Positions 1-8,104 are shown, counted from the first letter of the stretch. The stretch: 64,000 nucleotides of DNA from GM7GCV1 sp965222065 (GCA_965222065.1 OZ244933.1:1984001-2048000), one strand, 5' to 3'. Notes: generated by a model not told the origin, from the sequence alone. Numbers and translations: made by a program.

Positions 1-1
1 G

Positions 2-694
2 GCAGGACATACGGAAGCAGGCTGTGACCTGGCTCGTATGGCCGGTCTGGAATCAGCGGCTGTGATTGTCGAGATTATGAATGAAGACGGCAGCATGGCC
101 CGTCGCCCCGATCTCGAGAAGTTTGCCAAAAAACACGGCCTGAAAATTGGCACCATTGAAGATCTGATCCATTATCGACTGGCCAATGAAACCACTGTTT
201 CCTGTGTCCGCAGCCGTGAAGTAAATACACTCTACGGCACGTTTGAGATGCGGACCTATGAAGACATCGCCCGTGGCCAGATTCACCATGCAATGGTTAA
301 GGGCGATATCAGCCCGGAAGAGCCAACGCTGGTGCGGGTGCATATGCCGGTGCCCTTGAGAGACCTGTACGGATTGGTTGATGAAGATGATCCGCGCTGG
401 GCTATTCAAAATGCATTAAAACTTGTCAGTGATGAGGGCAAGGGCGTTGTGGTCATTCTGGGAGGCTACCGGTTTGGCTCTGAACAGGTGGAGCAGCAAC
501 TCGACGCGCGGTTCAATGAAGATTCTGCGGTTTCAATTAATGACAATAGCCGGTTGATGCAGGTCGGTGTGGGCTCACAGATATTGCGTGATATCGGCGT
601 GAGAAAAATGCGCCTGATGAGCGCGCCGGTTAAATACACGGGGATTGCCGGGTTTGACCTGGAAGTTGTTGAATATATTCAGCCTGAAGATTGA
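2..694 (+). CDS. ribB: RibBX-type DHBP synthase with GCHII-like C-terminal domain (5' truncated by window edge)
   Basis: The reading frame is open from base 2, so the true start lies before the window. The first visible residues, GHTEAGCDLARMAGL, are the C-terminal signature of 3,4-dihydroxy-2-butanone-4-phosphate synthase, which makes the four-carbon precursor of lumazine from ribulose-5-phosphate. The remaining ~170 residues look like a GTP cyclohydrolase II domain but lack its zinc-binding cysteine cluster; the only cysteine there lies before the domain core. A separate zinc-complete ribA is present at 3953. Such RibB-plus-inactive-RibA fusions are known in proteobacteria as RibBX. ribH follows after 4 nt, so the two are cotranscribed. 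The family call is firm; what the degenerate domain does is not known to me. Confidence 0.88.
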   Translation, partial: AGHTEAGCDLARMAGLESAAVIVEIMNEDGSMARRPDLEKFAKKHGLKIGTIEDLIHYRLANETTVSCVRSREVNTLYGTFEMRTYEDIARGQIHHAMVKGDISPEEPTLVRVHMPVPLRDLYGLVDEDDPRWAIQNALKLVSDEGKGVVVILGGYRFGSEQVEQQLDARFNEDSAVSINDNSRLMQVGVGSQILRDIGVRKMRLMSAPVKYTGIAGFDLEVVEYIQPED

Positions 695-698
695 AGAA

Positions 699-1181
699 AT
701 GAAAGATATTAAAACCATCCAAGCTGACATAGGCCAGGTCGAGGGAAATATTGTCCTGCTGGTAACACGCTGGAACAGCTTTATCACCGACAACCTGCTT
801 GAAGGTGCGTTGCGGGCCCTGAATCGCAACGATATTGAAGATAGCCAGATTACTATCGTACGGGTGCCAGGCGCCTATGAACTGTCGATTGCTGCCCTCA
901 AACTGGCCGAGTCCGGTAAATATTCGGCCATTGTTGCGCTTGGTTGTGTGATTCGGGGCGGGACGCCTCATTTTGAGTATGTATCGACTGGCTGTAATGA
1001 CGGATTAAATCAGGTGCAGCTCAAGACCGGGGTGCCCGTAACCTTTGGTGTACTGACGGTAGACAATGTAGACCAGGCAATAGAGCGCTCGGGTGAAGAT
1101 CCCAACAACAAGGGCGAAGAAGCAGCCCTGACAGCCCTGGAGATGATCCAGCTGCTGCGTAACATTGAGGCAGACAAGTAA
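699..1181 (+). CDS. ribH: 6,7-dimethyl-8-ribityllumazine synthase
   Basis: Condenses 3,4-dihydroxy-2-butanone-4-phosphate with the ribitylamino-pyrimidine to give lumazine, the penultimate step of riboflavin synthesis, in the cytoplasm. The 160 residues match the family's usual length. Visible signatures are the VPGAYELSIAALKLA helix and the GGTPHFEYV active-site segment with its histidine. An ATG in the same frame at 645 lies inside the upstream gene; the ATG at 699, with a GAAGAA Shine-Dalgarno-like stretch and starting MKDIKT, gives the canonical N-terminus. The stop overlaps the nusB ATG by one base (TAATG), so translation is probably coupled. Confidence 0.95.
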   Translation: MKDIKTIQADIGQVEGNIVLLVTRWNSFITDNLLEGALRALNRNDIEDSQITIVRVPGAYELSIAALKLAESGKYSAIVALGCVIRGGTPHFEYVSTGCNDGLNQVQLKTGVPVTFGVLTVDNVDQAIERSGEDPNNKGEEAALTALEMIQLLRNIEADK

Positions 1182-1663
1182 TGGCCGGCCTGACGACACC
1201 TGCTGCGCGGAAAAAGGCGCGCGAACTCCTGTTGCAATCACTCTATCAGTGGGAATTGGCGGGACAGGATATCCATACCATAGAAGCCCAGTTCTATGCC
1301 GAGCACAATATGGACAAGGTGGATCGTGAATACTATCGCGAACTGCTTCATCGAATTCCCGTCGTCGTGGACGAGGTGGATGCGCGTTATGAACCCTTGC
1401 TGGATCGCAGGCTCGACGAGCTTGACCCCATTTCAAAAAGTATTCTGCGTATCGGTGCCTTTGAGATGGCAGAGCGAATCGATGTGCCATACAAGGTCGT
1501 CATCAATGAAGCGGTGAATCTGGCAAAAAAATACGGGCCGGAAGATAGCCAGAAGTACATCAACGCAGTCATGGACAAGTTGGCGCCACGCCACCGCAAG
1601 GCCGAGATTGCAGCCATGCGGAAAGCCAATTCAGCCAACGCCCAAAAAGCCACCAAATCCTGA
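1181..1663 (+). CDS. nusB: Transcription antitermination factor NusB
   Basis: An RNA-binding all-helical protein that works with NusE (S10) on boxA RNA in rRNA leader antitermination. The sequence shows the NusB pattern: N-terminal ARKKARELLLQSLYQWEL, and the central RILRIGAFEM plus VVINEAVNLAKKYG stretches. At 160 aa it is slightly longer than E. coli NusB (139), with extra basic residues at the C-terminus. It starts on the last base of ribH, and ribH-nusB-thiL is the classical gammaproteobacterial order. The rRNA leader at 41.1 kb in this window carries a boxA-like segment that could be a target. Confidence 0.95.
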   Translation: MAGLTTPAARKKARELLLQSLYQWELAGQDIHTIEAQFYAEHNMDKVDREYYRELLHRIPVVVDEVDARYEPLLDRRLDELDPISKSILRIGAFEMAERIDVPYKVVINEAVNLAKKYGPEDSQKYINAVMDKLAPRHRKAEIAAMRKANSANAQKATKS

Positions 1664-1681
1664 CGCGTGCTGGCGCCTGTT

Positions 1682-2656
1682 ATGAGCCTTGGAGAATTTG
1701 AGCTAATCTCGACATACTTCCTGAAGGCTTCTGGCGATCCGGACCTGATTGTTGGCAATGGTGATGATGCCGCCGTGATAAGGACGCAGGGGAATCTGGC
1801 CGTGGCCGTCGATACCCTGGTTGCCGGCGTGCACTTTCCGGAGAACGCCGATCCGGCCCTGATTGCCCGGCGGGCGTTGCGCGTTAATCTTAGCGATATG
1901 GCGGCCATGGGCGCCCGGCCCAGATGGTTTACCCTTTCTTTGACTCTTCCCCAATCTGATCCGGTGTGGCTTAAGCAGTTCAGCCAGGGACTGTTTGCGG
2001 ACGCGGAGCATTTCCAATGTCAATTGATTGGGGGAGACACCACAAAAGGTCCCCTGAGTGTTTCTATACAAATGTTGGGAGAAATTGCGACCGGAACCAC
2101 AAGCCTGACCAGGGCTGGCGCGTTGGCGGGGGACTTGGTCGTGGTTACCGGTACGGTCGGCGATGCCGGTGCAGCGCTGGAATTTTCCAGACTTGGGCAG
2201 CGCCGGGATACAGTCGCGGAGCCAGACTTTTTATATGAACGCTACTGGTTGCCCGAGCCTCGGGTGGAATTTGCCCAGAGATGTCAGCATTTGATTCGGG
2301 CTGCACTGGACATATCCGATGGTGTAGTGGCGGATATCGGACACCTCTGTAAACAAAGTGCAGTAGATGCGCAGCTGCAGCTGGAGGCGTTGCCACTTTC
2401 TGCGCCGGTCAGGGAATGTTGGGGAACGGATGCAGGGCAACGGGCGATCGGCGCAGGTGATGATTATGAGCTTTGTATGGCTGTATCTCCGCAAGATCTT
2501 GATGAAATGCAGAGTATTGCCCGTTCGCTGGCCGTCCCGGTTTCTGTTATCGGGGAGTTCTGCCCACGCGCAGATACCGAGCCAGTGGTAAAGGTGCTGG
2601 ACAATCAGGGTCATCCGGTCGATATTGACTCTTCCGGGTACCGGCATTTTCGCTAA
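1682..2656 (+). CDS. thiL: Thiamine-monophosphate kinase
   Basis: Phosphorylates thiamine monophosphate to thiamine pyrophosphate with ATP. The N-terminus MSLGEFELI and the GNGDDAAVI motif for Mg-ATP binding are typical, as are the VAVDTLVAGVHF and IGGDTTKG stretches and a C-terminal GAGDDYEL motif. A GTG five codons upstream (1667) is in frame, but the ATG at 1682 gives the family N-terminus; neither has a clear Shine-Dalgarno. The gene follows nusB closely and precedes pgpA by about 20 nt, in the usual conserved operon order. Confidence 0.94.
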   Translation: MSLGEFELISTYFLKASGDPDLIVGNGDDAAVIRTQGNLAVAVDTLVAGVHFPENADPALIARRALRVNLSDMAAMGARPRWFTLSLTLPQSDPVWLKQFSQGLFADAEHFQCQLIGGDTTKGPLSVSIQMLGEIATGTTSLTRAGALAGDLVVVTGTVGDAGAALEFSRLGQRRDTVAEPDFLYERYWLPEPRVEFAQRCQHLIRAALDISDGVVADIGHLCKQSAVDAQLQLEALPLSAPVRECWGTDAGQRAIGAGDDYELCMAVSPQDLDEMQSIARSLAVPVSVIGEFCPRADTEPVVKVLDNQGHPVDIDSSGYRHFR

Positions 2657-2671
2657 TCGCTTTCATATAGA

Positions 2672-2722
2672 CACTATGTCGAAAAACGCACCAATAGCCA
2701 CTATGTCGAAAAACGCACCAAT
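2672..2722 (+). repeat. Tandem duplication of the pgpA translation start
   Basis: A 24-base identical direct repeat with a period of 27 bases (first copy from 2672, second from 2699) covers the ATG and the first codons of pgpA. Both copies encode MSKNAPI in the same frame, so two start codons, 2676 and 2703, sit in identical local context. It looks like a recent slippage or unequal-recombination duplication that kept the frame. Confidence 0.9.
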
Positions 2723-3203
2723 TCCATTTCAATTCCTGTTGCATCCGGTCCACTTCCTGGCGCTGGGATTTGGGTCGGGCATGCCGCGAGTGGCCCCGGG
2801 CACCTGGGGCACGCTGATGGCTCTGGGCCTGTTTGTTCTGGTGCACTGGCTTGTTGGTGGATTTCATTGGGGCTGGTTGCTTTTGGTTGTAGTCATTGGT
2901 TCAGTACTTGGCGTGTATGTTTGTGGCAAAACCGCCCGGGATCTCGGCGTGCACGATCACAGTGGTATCGTCTGGGATGAGTTCATCGGGTTTTGGCTAT
3001 GCATGATAGGTATTCCAGTGGGCTGGCCATGGTTGCTGGCGGCTTTTTTGCTGTTCCGTTTTTTCGATATCCTCAAGCCATTCCCGATCAAGTGGGCAGA
3101 TCAACAGGTAGAAGCGGGGTTGGGAATCATGCTGGATGACCTGATTGCCGGCGCCTACGCACTGGTGATTTTGCATTCAGCCAAGTGGGCACTGGGTGCC
3201 TGA
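2676..3203 (+). CDS. pgpA: Phosphatidylglycerophosphatase A
   Basis: Inner-membrane phosphatase that removes phosphate from phosphatidylglycerophosphate to give phosphatidylglycerol. Family signatures are LGFGSGMPRVAPGTWGT near the N-terminus, DHSGIVWDEFIGFW in the middle and GIMLDDLIAG near the end; the acidic residues in these motifs are the metal-binding and catalytic ones. Several hydrophobic membrane segments are visible. The start is duplicated: ATG at 2676 and at 2703, 27 bp apart in frame. Starting at 2703 would give a protein nine residues shorter that still carries the complete domain. The gene follows thiL, as in many gammaproteobacteria. Confidence 0.93.
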   Translation: MSKNAPIATMSKNAPIPFQFLLHPVHFLALGFGSGMPRVAPGTWGTLMALGLFVLVHWLVGGFHWGWLLLVVVIGSVLGVYVCGKTARDLGVHDHSGIVWDEFIGFWLCMIGIPVGWPWLLAAFLLFRFFDILKPFPIKWADQQVEAGLGIMLDDLIAGAYALVILHSAKWALGA

Positions 3204-3223
3204 TTCATAAAAAGGAGTTTGTG

Positions 3224-3862
3224 ATGAAGCAATGGTTAACGGCAACGTTTCTTTGGGCAACGAGTGCCCTGGTATTTGCGCAACCGGATATACAGGTTCA
3301 GGGGCTTTTTGCAGGGAAGGCCGTACTGAATATCAATGGCAGTATGCAGATGCTCTCCGAGGGAGAAACAAGCCCTGAGGGTGTCATTCTCGTGAGTGCG
3401 ACCACCAGCATGGCCGTAATTGAGCTCGATGGGCAGCGTTATGAACTGGATCTGAGCTCCCGTATTAACAGTGATTACATTCCTGCAGAAGGCAAGGAAA
3501 TCCGGCTAATGGCCGACAACAATGGTCACTACTTCACTACGATCCGTATTAATGGCCGCCAGGCGCAGGCGATGCTGGATACGGGTGCCACCTCTGTCGC
3601 CATGAACAGTCGTCAGGCCACGTCACTGGGATTAAATTACCGCGATGCCCCATCGCAGGTGGTGTCCACCGCGGCCGGTCGGGTCCAGGGGCGGCAAATC
3701 ACCCTCAACCGGGTGAGCCTGGGGGATATTGAACTAACCTCTGTCACTGCCCTCGTGCTCGAGGGCGATTTCCCGGAAGTTATTCTGCTGGGCAATAGTT
3801 TTTTGTCACGACTGGAAATGAATAACCAGGGATCGGTGATGATCCTGACTGCACCTTTTTAG
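3224..3862 (+). CDS. Exported retropepsin-like aspartic protease (TIGR02281-like, clan AA)
   Basis: The 212-residue protein begins with a signal peptide (MKQWLTATFLWATSALVFA, then Q). The C-terminal half carries the retropepsin catalytic motif MLDTGATSVAMN and a later VILLGNSFLSRL, the usual second landmark of single-domain clan AA proteases, which act as dimers. The N-terminal half is a small beta-rich region without a function I recognise. An AAAGGAG Shine-Dalgarno sits about 8 nt before the ATG. It lies between pgpA and ribA; the substrate is unknown. The fold call is good; actual proteolytic activity is inferred only from the DTG motif. Confidence 0.82.
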   Translation: MKQWLTATFLWATSALVFAQPDIQVQGLFAGKAVLNINGSMQMLSEGETSPEGVILVSATTSMAVIELDGQRYELDLSSRINSDYIPAEGKEIRLMADNNGHYFTTIRINGRQAQAMLDTGATSVAMNSRQATSLGLNYRDAPSQVVSTAAGRVQGRQITLNRVSLGDIELTSVTALVLEGDFPEVILLGNSFLSRLEMNNQGSVMILTAPF

Positions 3863-3952
3863 GCCTGTTCGTCGATGGACCGATTTCGGAGGCCAAGGCC
3901 GGGTAAATTGCTGCTAGAATGCTGGCCCCCTAAGTAGAATCCCCGTCACTGA

Positions 3953-4534
3953 ATGCGATACGTTGAATCCTGCCACCTGCCCACCCAATGGGGTGAATTC
4001 AAGCTACATGCTTTTGAAGATGCGTCTAATGACAAGAGTCATCTGGCCATTACCATGGGCGAGTGGACGCCAGAGGATGCGGTTTTGCTTCGGGTACATT
4101 CAGAATGTCTGACAGGAGATGCCCTGTTTTCCCAGCGTTGTGATTGCGGGCCACAGCTTGAAGCGGCGTTGATGCGGATTGCCCAGGAAGGTCGTGGGGT
4201 TGTGCTGTACCTGCGACAGGAAGGCCGCGGTATCGGGTTGATTAACAAGATTAAGGCCTACCGTCTTCAGGAAGAAGGCGCCGACACGGTTGAGGCAAAC
4301 GAGCGCCTGGGCTTTGGCCCGGATATGCGCGACTACAGTATGTGTAAACCCATGCTGGAGCACCTGGGGATCAAAAAAATCCGGCTGATGACCAATAATC
4401 CACGCAAATTAGACGCGCTCGAAGAGCAGGGGTTTACCGTTGTAGAGCGAGTGCCTCACAGTGCCGGTCAAACGCCACATAATGAGCGCTATCTGGAAAC
4501 CAAGGCCGGCAAGCTGGGGCACCTGTTCGAATAA
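3953..4534 (+). CDS. ribA: GTP cyclohydrolase II
   Basis: Opens GTP to the diaminopyrimidine precursor of riboflavin, releasing formate and pyrophosphate. The zinc site is complete, with Cys52, Cys63 and Cys65 in HSECLTGDALFSQRCDCG, and the catalytic LRQEGRGIGL and MTNNPRK motifs are present. At 193 aa it has the normal length of the monofunctional enzyme. Together with the zinc-less domain of the fusion at the window start, it shows that this organism uses a standalone RibA for the first committed step. I see no FMN riboswitch in the 90 nt upstream. Confidence 0.96.
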   Translation: MRYVESCHLPTQWGEFKLHAFEDASNDKSHLAITMGEWTPEDAVLLRVHSECLTGDALFSQRCDCGPQLEAALMRIAQEGRGVVLYLRQEGRGIGLINKIKAYRLQEEGADTVEANERLGFGPDMRDYSMCKPMLEHLGIKKIRLMTNNPRKLDALEEQGFTVVERVPHSAGQTPHNERYLETKAGKLGHLFE

Positions 4535-4542
4535 GCAAGTGC

Positions 4543-5415
4543 TTATTGCCTGATCTCACAAATCATTTCGCTCGCCTGGTAACCCCAGACAATCTGCGCA
4601 ACACCCTTGGACTCCCAAAAGCTTTTGTTGCCTCCCTGGTATTTTGAGCCGCTGGCACTGCGCTCAATAAACATGAGCGAGTGAGTGTCTCCACGTTCAG
4701 CGATGAGTGTTTTGGGTTCCGTGTCATAGAACGTCACGGTTACCTGGTTTTCAGGAGTCTTTCCGCAGGCGTAACTTACCGGGCCAGTATTGTCCACAAG
4801 TTGGTAACGCGCCTGTAATTCGGCAATTCGACGGCGGTACTCATCGGCTATACAGCCTTTGCGGTCATCGTTTTTCCAGCACTCATCGCGCCCCTTGAAC
4901 CAGCCCCGCTGTTCTGCCGCAAGAAATGAAGCTTGCTGGTTGTCGGCCAGCTTGCGAGCTTGTGAATAAATATTAGCCAGCTTTCGGTCGAGAGCAGAAA
5001 GTTGCTGATCCCCACATACCAGAGATTCGCTGCTGCCCGGCTGGTTGTTTGTGCAGTCAAAAGAGGGACCAACTGCTCCCTGTTGATGGTTGGTATTGGC
5101 GGATTCGCCTTGTTGAGCCAGATGCCCAATGTACTGACACCATTCATTTGAATCCGATGCGGGCGTATCAGGCTGGTTGCGAACCCCGAGCCGGAATTCG
5201 ATCACGGACTTCCATTCTTCTGAGCCAATATCCGGGCCATGTCTCATACCGTCCCCGGAATTAACCAGCGATTCAATATGTTGATAATGCTGTATGGAGC
5301 AATGGTTTTGTGCCTGGACGGCTGCCTGATTCGTACAACCAACCAGCACAGTGACAAGGAAAATTATGAGCTGTTTTTTCCGGTTTTTTATCGACTGCGT
5401 AAGTGTCTTGTACAT
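4543..5415 (-). CDS. Two-domain lysozyme-inhibitor lipoprotein (LprI-like + MliC-like)
   Basis: A predicted lipoprotein of 290 aa: hydrophobic stretch, then lipobox LVGC with Cys27 as the lipidation site. Residues ~119-206 (SFDCTN ... CGDQQLSALDRKLANIY ... WFKGRDEC ... CIADEYRRRIAEL) match the LprI/DUF1311 pattern. Residues ~213-289 (VSYACG ... VTVTFYD ... GSKYQGGNKSFWESKG ... CEI) match the MliC C-type lysozyme-inhibitor fold. Both families bind and block lysozyme in the periplasm. A longer frame opens upstream to 5523 but overlaps the neighbouring acetyltransferase; the ATG at 5415 starts 1 nt after that gene's stop and places the signal peptide correctly. The pairing of domains is what I see; inhibition is family knowledge. 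Confidence 0.78.
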   Translation of the reverse strand: MYKTLTQSIKNRKKQLIIFLVTVLVGCTNQAAVQAQNHCSIQHYQHIESLVNSGDGMRHGPDIGSEEWKSVIEFRLGVRNQPDTPASDSNEWCQYIGHLAQQGESANTNHQQGAVGPSFDCTNNQPGSSESLVCGDQQLSALDRKLANIYSQARKLADNQQASFLAAEQRGWFKGRDECWKNDDRKGCIADEYRRRIAELQARYQLVDNTGPVSYACGKTPENQVTVTFYDTEPKTLIAERGDTHSLMFIERSASGSKYQGGNKSFWESKGVAQIVWGYQASEMICEIRQ

Positions 5416-5416
5416 C

Positions 5417-5884
5417 TTAAGCCTCGACCAATTTCCATTGCATGCAAATGGCGTCCTGCATCGGCCCATAATAATTATGGCGGATCTTCTGGATATGAAA
5501 TCCCAGGGACTGGTAAAGGGCAATGGCCTGGGTGTTCTCGCGCCTGACTTCGAGTTTTAGAAGTGGAATGTTGCGCGAACGGACTTCCTCAAATACGACA
5601 TCCAGCAGCTGACGCGCGACTCCCCGGCGCTGGAATTTACTGGAGACCGCGAGTGAATAGATGCGCGCGGATTTTCGGTGCGGAAACACCAGTACGTACC
5701 CGGCTATTTCGCCGGGTTCGCCGGTTCGAGCGACCAGGCAGAGATTGCCGCGCTTGATGTGATATCGAAAAGCGCGGTTAGTCAGCAAGCCATCGGAGGT
5801 CACAAAACTTGCGGTTTCCAGGTTCACCAGTTCCGGAATATCGGCCAGGGTTGCCTTGGCTACCTGGATGTCTAATGGACTCAC
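5417..5884 (-). CDS. GNAT-family N-acetyltransferase (RimI-like)
   Basis: A single GNAT domain of 155 aa. The acetyl-CoA pyrophosphate-binding motif is YSLAVSSKFQRRGVARQLL, followed by LKLEVRRENTQAIALYQSLGF, the RimI/ribosomal-protein acetyltransferase style C-terminal pattern. It starts with GTG overlapping the stop of the upstream DUF2156 gene by four bases (GTGA), so the two are translationally coupled. The substrate could be a protein N-terminus or a small amine; I leave the symbol blank because GNAT substrates cannot be read from sequence. Confidence 0.85.
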   Translation of the reverse strand: MSPLDIQVAKATLADIPELVNLETASFVTSDGLLTNRAFRYHIKRGNLCLVARTGEPGEIAGYVLVFPHRKSARIYSLAVSSKFQRRGVARQLLDVVFEEVRSRNIPLLKLEVRRENTQAIALYQSLGFHIQKIRHNYYGPMQDAICMQWKLVEA

Positions 5885-6867
5885 GGCTGACGTTTGTAAA
5901 TGGTGTATTTGGGGATCAGGGAGTTTGGCCGGTACGACATTTTTACTTTTTTCAGGTTTTCAAATCCCATGTCATCGCCCACATTGATGCTGGTTACCTG
6001 GTACTCGGCGGCCAGCAACTTGGCAAACTCGCGGAAAATAAACTGGGCACAACCCAAAATATTGAAATCGGTTTTTTCGATAATCACGCTTGCAGTCTGG
6101 TCGTTTATCTTCTCGCCGACAGTAAAACCGGCAAGGGTCCCGTTGATCATAATCACAAGCCCGATCAGGTCGAGTTTCTCATAGTCCCGCAGCATGCGCT
6201 TGACCGCTGTCCGTTCGCTGTAAATACCCTCAAGGAATGCATCAGTCCGCTCGGCGGGAAGGTATTTCATACGTTCTGCGATCCATTGGTTGACCAATTC
6301 CATAATCGCCTGCGAATGTTTCTGGCTGTCAAGCAACTGCATTTCGTAATCGGGGTGAATGCGCTTGAATTTATTGATTTCGTTGCGCTTGGTCGCAAAG
6401 TCATTGCCTTTGAGCTCAATCAGGTCGGTGCAGTTATAGACATAATCCACCAGCGTGCGCTCGACGATATATTCTTCAAAAATATCAAACATCTCGGCAC
6501 CTTCTTCGACATCGGTAGCGAAGGCGGAAAGCATAGATTCGTCGACGTACTCAATTTTGGTGTAGAAGGGTGCGCTATTGTTTTCATCCATGATATTGAA
6601 GCAAACACGCATGGCACTGATGACATTTTCTCGCTGCCCAATGGGGGGCAGGATCATGGACAACTCACCATTGGTCAGCAGGAAAAAACAAAAGGTGTCT
6701 TCAATAATGGTGTAAAAACCACTGCCGCCGCTCAGCCAGAGGTAGTTGGCAGCAAATGTGTAATCGCTGGTATCCAGCCTGAGCATGCCGAGATAGCTAT
6801 CCATAATCGGCTTGGCTGCCAGGTCGAAAGGTAATAGTTCGTAATCATTTACTTTTAGATTGCTCAT
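5881..6867 (-). CDS. DUF2156 / phosphatidylglycerol-lysyltransferase C-terminal-like protein
   Basis: A soluble 328-aa protein with the layout of DUF2156, the GNAT-like catalytic domain found at the C-terminus of MprF lysyl-phosphatidylglycerol synthases. Stretches that fit are NEINKFKRIHPDY, AFLEGIYSERTAVKRML and LIGLVIMINGTLAGFTVGEKI. It has no membrane segments, so it is the standalone cytoplasmic form, not full MprF. Coupling to a RimI-like acetyltransferase (4-bp overlap) suggests the pair acts together on aminoacyl or acyl transfer, but the substrate is unknown. Confidence 0.75.
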   Translation of the reverse strand: MSNLKVNDYELLPFDLAAKPIMDSYLGMLRLDTSDYTFAANYLWLSGGSGFYTIIEDTFCFFLLTNGELSMILPPIGQRENVISAMRVCFNIMDENNSAPFYTKIEYVDESMLSAFATDVEEGAEMFDIFEEYIVERTLVDYVYNCTDLIELKGNDFATKRNEINKFKRIHPDYEMQLLDSQKHSQAIMELVNQWIAERMKYLPAERTDAFLEGIYSERTAVKRMLRDYEKLDLIGLVIMINGTLAGFTVGEKINDQTASVIIEKTDFNILGCAQFIFREFAKLLAAEYQVTSINVGDDMGFENLKKVKMSYRPNSLIPKYTIYKRQP

Positions 6868-6964
6868 CCGGTCTGCCTCAACAAGGTTTGAATAATGGGA
6901 TGATTTGCCCTATGGCATACCTTGGCTGCTGGGTGGCTGCCATGAATTTCCACAAGCGTCTCGA

Positions 6965-7327
6965 TTAGCTGAAGTTGATTTTAAAACGGTAGGGCATTAG
7001 CAGGAATGCAGCAATGGCCAATCCCAAAAATTCCCGGCCGTATTCAACATAGGGTTTGTCGCCGAGCATTTCGCGCGTAATGCTCAAAAAATCGTCTGCG
7101 GTCAGGTAGTCCCAGAATCCCGGCAGTGAGATGAGCAGCCCGGCAATAATCATCCCCATCACCAGTGGCCACAAGGAGGCAAACTTATGACCGATTAGCT
7201 GGCCTGCGGGGATAATGGCAGCGGCGATATAAACGGTTATCCAGTAGGCTGGATCGGGATCATTTATTTGAATGATTGCCATAATCAGCAGGAGAACGGC
7301 GGCCACCAAGTGATAGGCTTTTTTCAT
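6965..7327 (-). CDS. TMEM220-family small membrane protein
   Basis: A 120-aa hydrophobic protein with four likely membrane helices. The motif QINDPDPAYWITVYIAAA near the N-terminus is the hallmark of the transmembrane family 220, which has no established function in bacteria. It sits 97 nt after the DUF2156 start on the opposite side of a short gap and 59 nt before the VOC gene's stop, so it may be transcribed alone or with the 7.3-8.0 kb group. Confidence 0.75.
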   Translation of the reverse strand: MKKAYHLVAAVLLLIMAIIQINDPDPAYWITVYIAAAIIPAGQLIGHKFASLWPLVMGMIIAGLLISLPGFWDYLTADDFLSITREMLGDKPYVEYGREFLGLAIAAFLLMPYRFKINFS

Positions 7328-7386
7328 GGAATTGCCTTTTTAGGTTTGCAGTGAAAAGCACATTTTACAATGAACCGGACAACCGG

Positions 7387-7776
7387 CTATTGCTCGTATA
7401 TCTCCAGCGGTAATTTATCCGGGTCACTGAAGAAAGTGAATCGTTTGCCGGTATATTCGTCGATGCGTACCGGCTCGGTCTCGACTTCAAAGGAGTGTAA
7501 CCGGGACAGGACGTCGTCCAGATCCGTTACCCGAAAAGCCAGGTGACGCAACCCCAGGGCCTCGGGATAACTGGGACGGGGTGGTCGATCAGGAAAAGAA
7601 AATAACTCGATCTGGCTGCCCTCAGGCAGGGTCATATCCAGCTTCCAGGAGTCGCGCTCCGGTCGGAAATTTTCGGCCACAACTTTCAGCCCCAGAATCC
7701 TGGTGTAAAAAAACCGGGAGCGTTCGTAGTCTGAGCAAATAATGGCTGCGTGGTGAATGCCGTCCAACATGGGCAT
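7387..7776 (-). CDS. VOC-family protein (YaeR/SMU1112c-like)
   Basis: A 129-aa single vicinal-oxygen-chelate module beginning MPMLDGIHHAAIICSDYERSRFFYTRILG and ending with a conserved LPLEIYEQ. Histidine in the first strand, a glutamate in GSQIELFSF and the terminal LEIYE glutamate fit the metal ligands of glyoxalase-fold proteins. A longer frame reaches 7878 but would overlap the small lipoprotein gene; the ATG at 7776 (or 7770) gives the family N-terminus. Substrate unknown. Confidence 0.8.
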   Translation of the reverse strand: MPMLDGIHHAAIICSDYERSRFFYTRILGLKVVAENFRPERDSWKLDMTLPEGSQIELFSFPDRPPRPSYPEALGLRHLAFRVTDLDDVLSRLHSFEVETEPVRIDEYTGKRFTFFSDPDKLPLEIYEQ

Positions 7777-7780
7777 GCGC

Positions 7781-7975
7781 TTACTCTTGTTCTTCCAGTT
7801 CTTTGCGGCGCTGCTGCTCGTAACTACCCATGTGGTATTGAAGGCAGCGTTCACGTTCATTTCGTTCCAGCTCGGCACATTCGTTCCCGATTTCTTCGGG
7901 TGTTGTTGGCTCGCTTCCGCAGGCAGAAATGCACAAAAGCATCAGTGCCATAACTGGTAGCTTCAGGAAATTCAT
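7781..7975 (-). CDS. Small hypothetical lipoprotein
   Basis: A 64-aa protein with a clear lipoprotein signal: hydrophobic core then LLCISACGS, with Cys19 as the likely lipidation site. The mature part is short, very acidic and glutamate-rich with two further cysteines (ECAELERNERERCLQ), and probably helical. It ends 4 nt before the VOC gene start, so the two are likely cotranscribed. I do not recognise the family. Confidence 0.65.
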   Translation of the reverse strand: MNFLKLPVMALMLLCISACGSEPTTPEEIGNECAELERNERERCLQYHMGSYEQQRRKELEEQE

Positions 7976-8104
7976 AACAGCCCCCGGAAAAAGATTGGCT
8001 TGATCGGCAATAAAGTATGCATAAAGTGCGTCAAATCAATGTGAATACAGGACACTTGAGCATAAACTAAATATCTATAGCAATTCTTTTCAGGTTGAAA
8101 GAAT

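Noticed and set aside
5809..6834. 341-codon plus-strand open frame
   Set aside because: It lies antisense to the DUF2156 gene, has no family features, and only reflects codon bias on the other strand.
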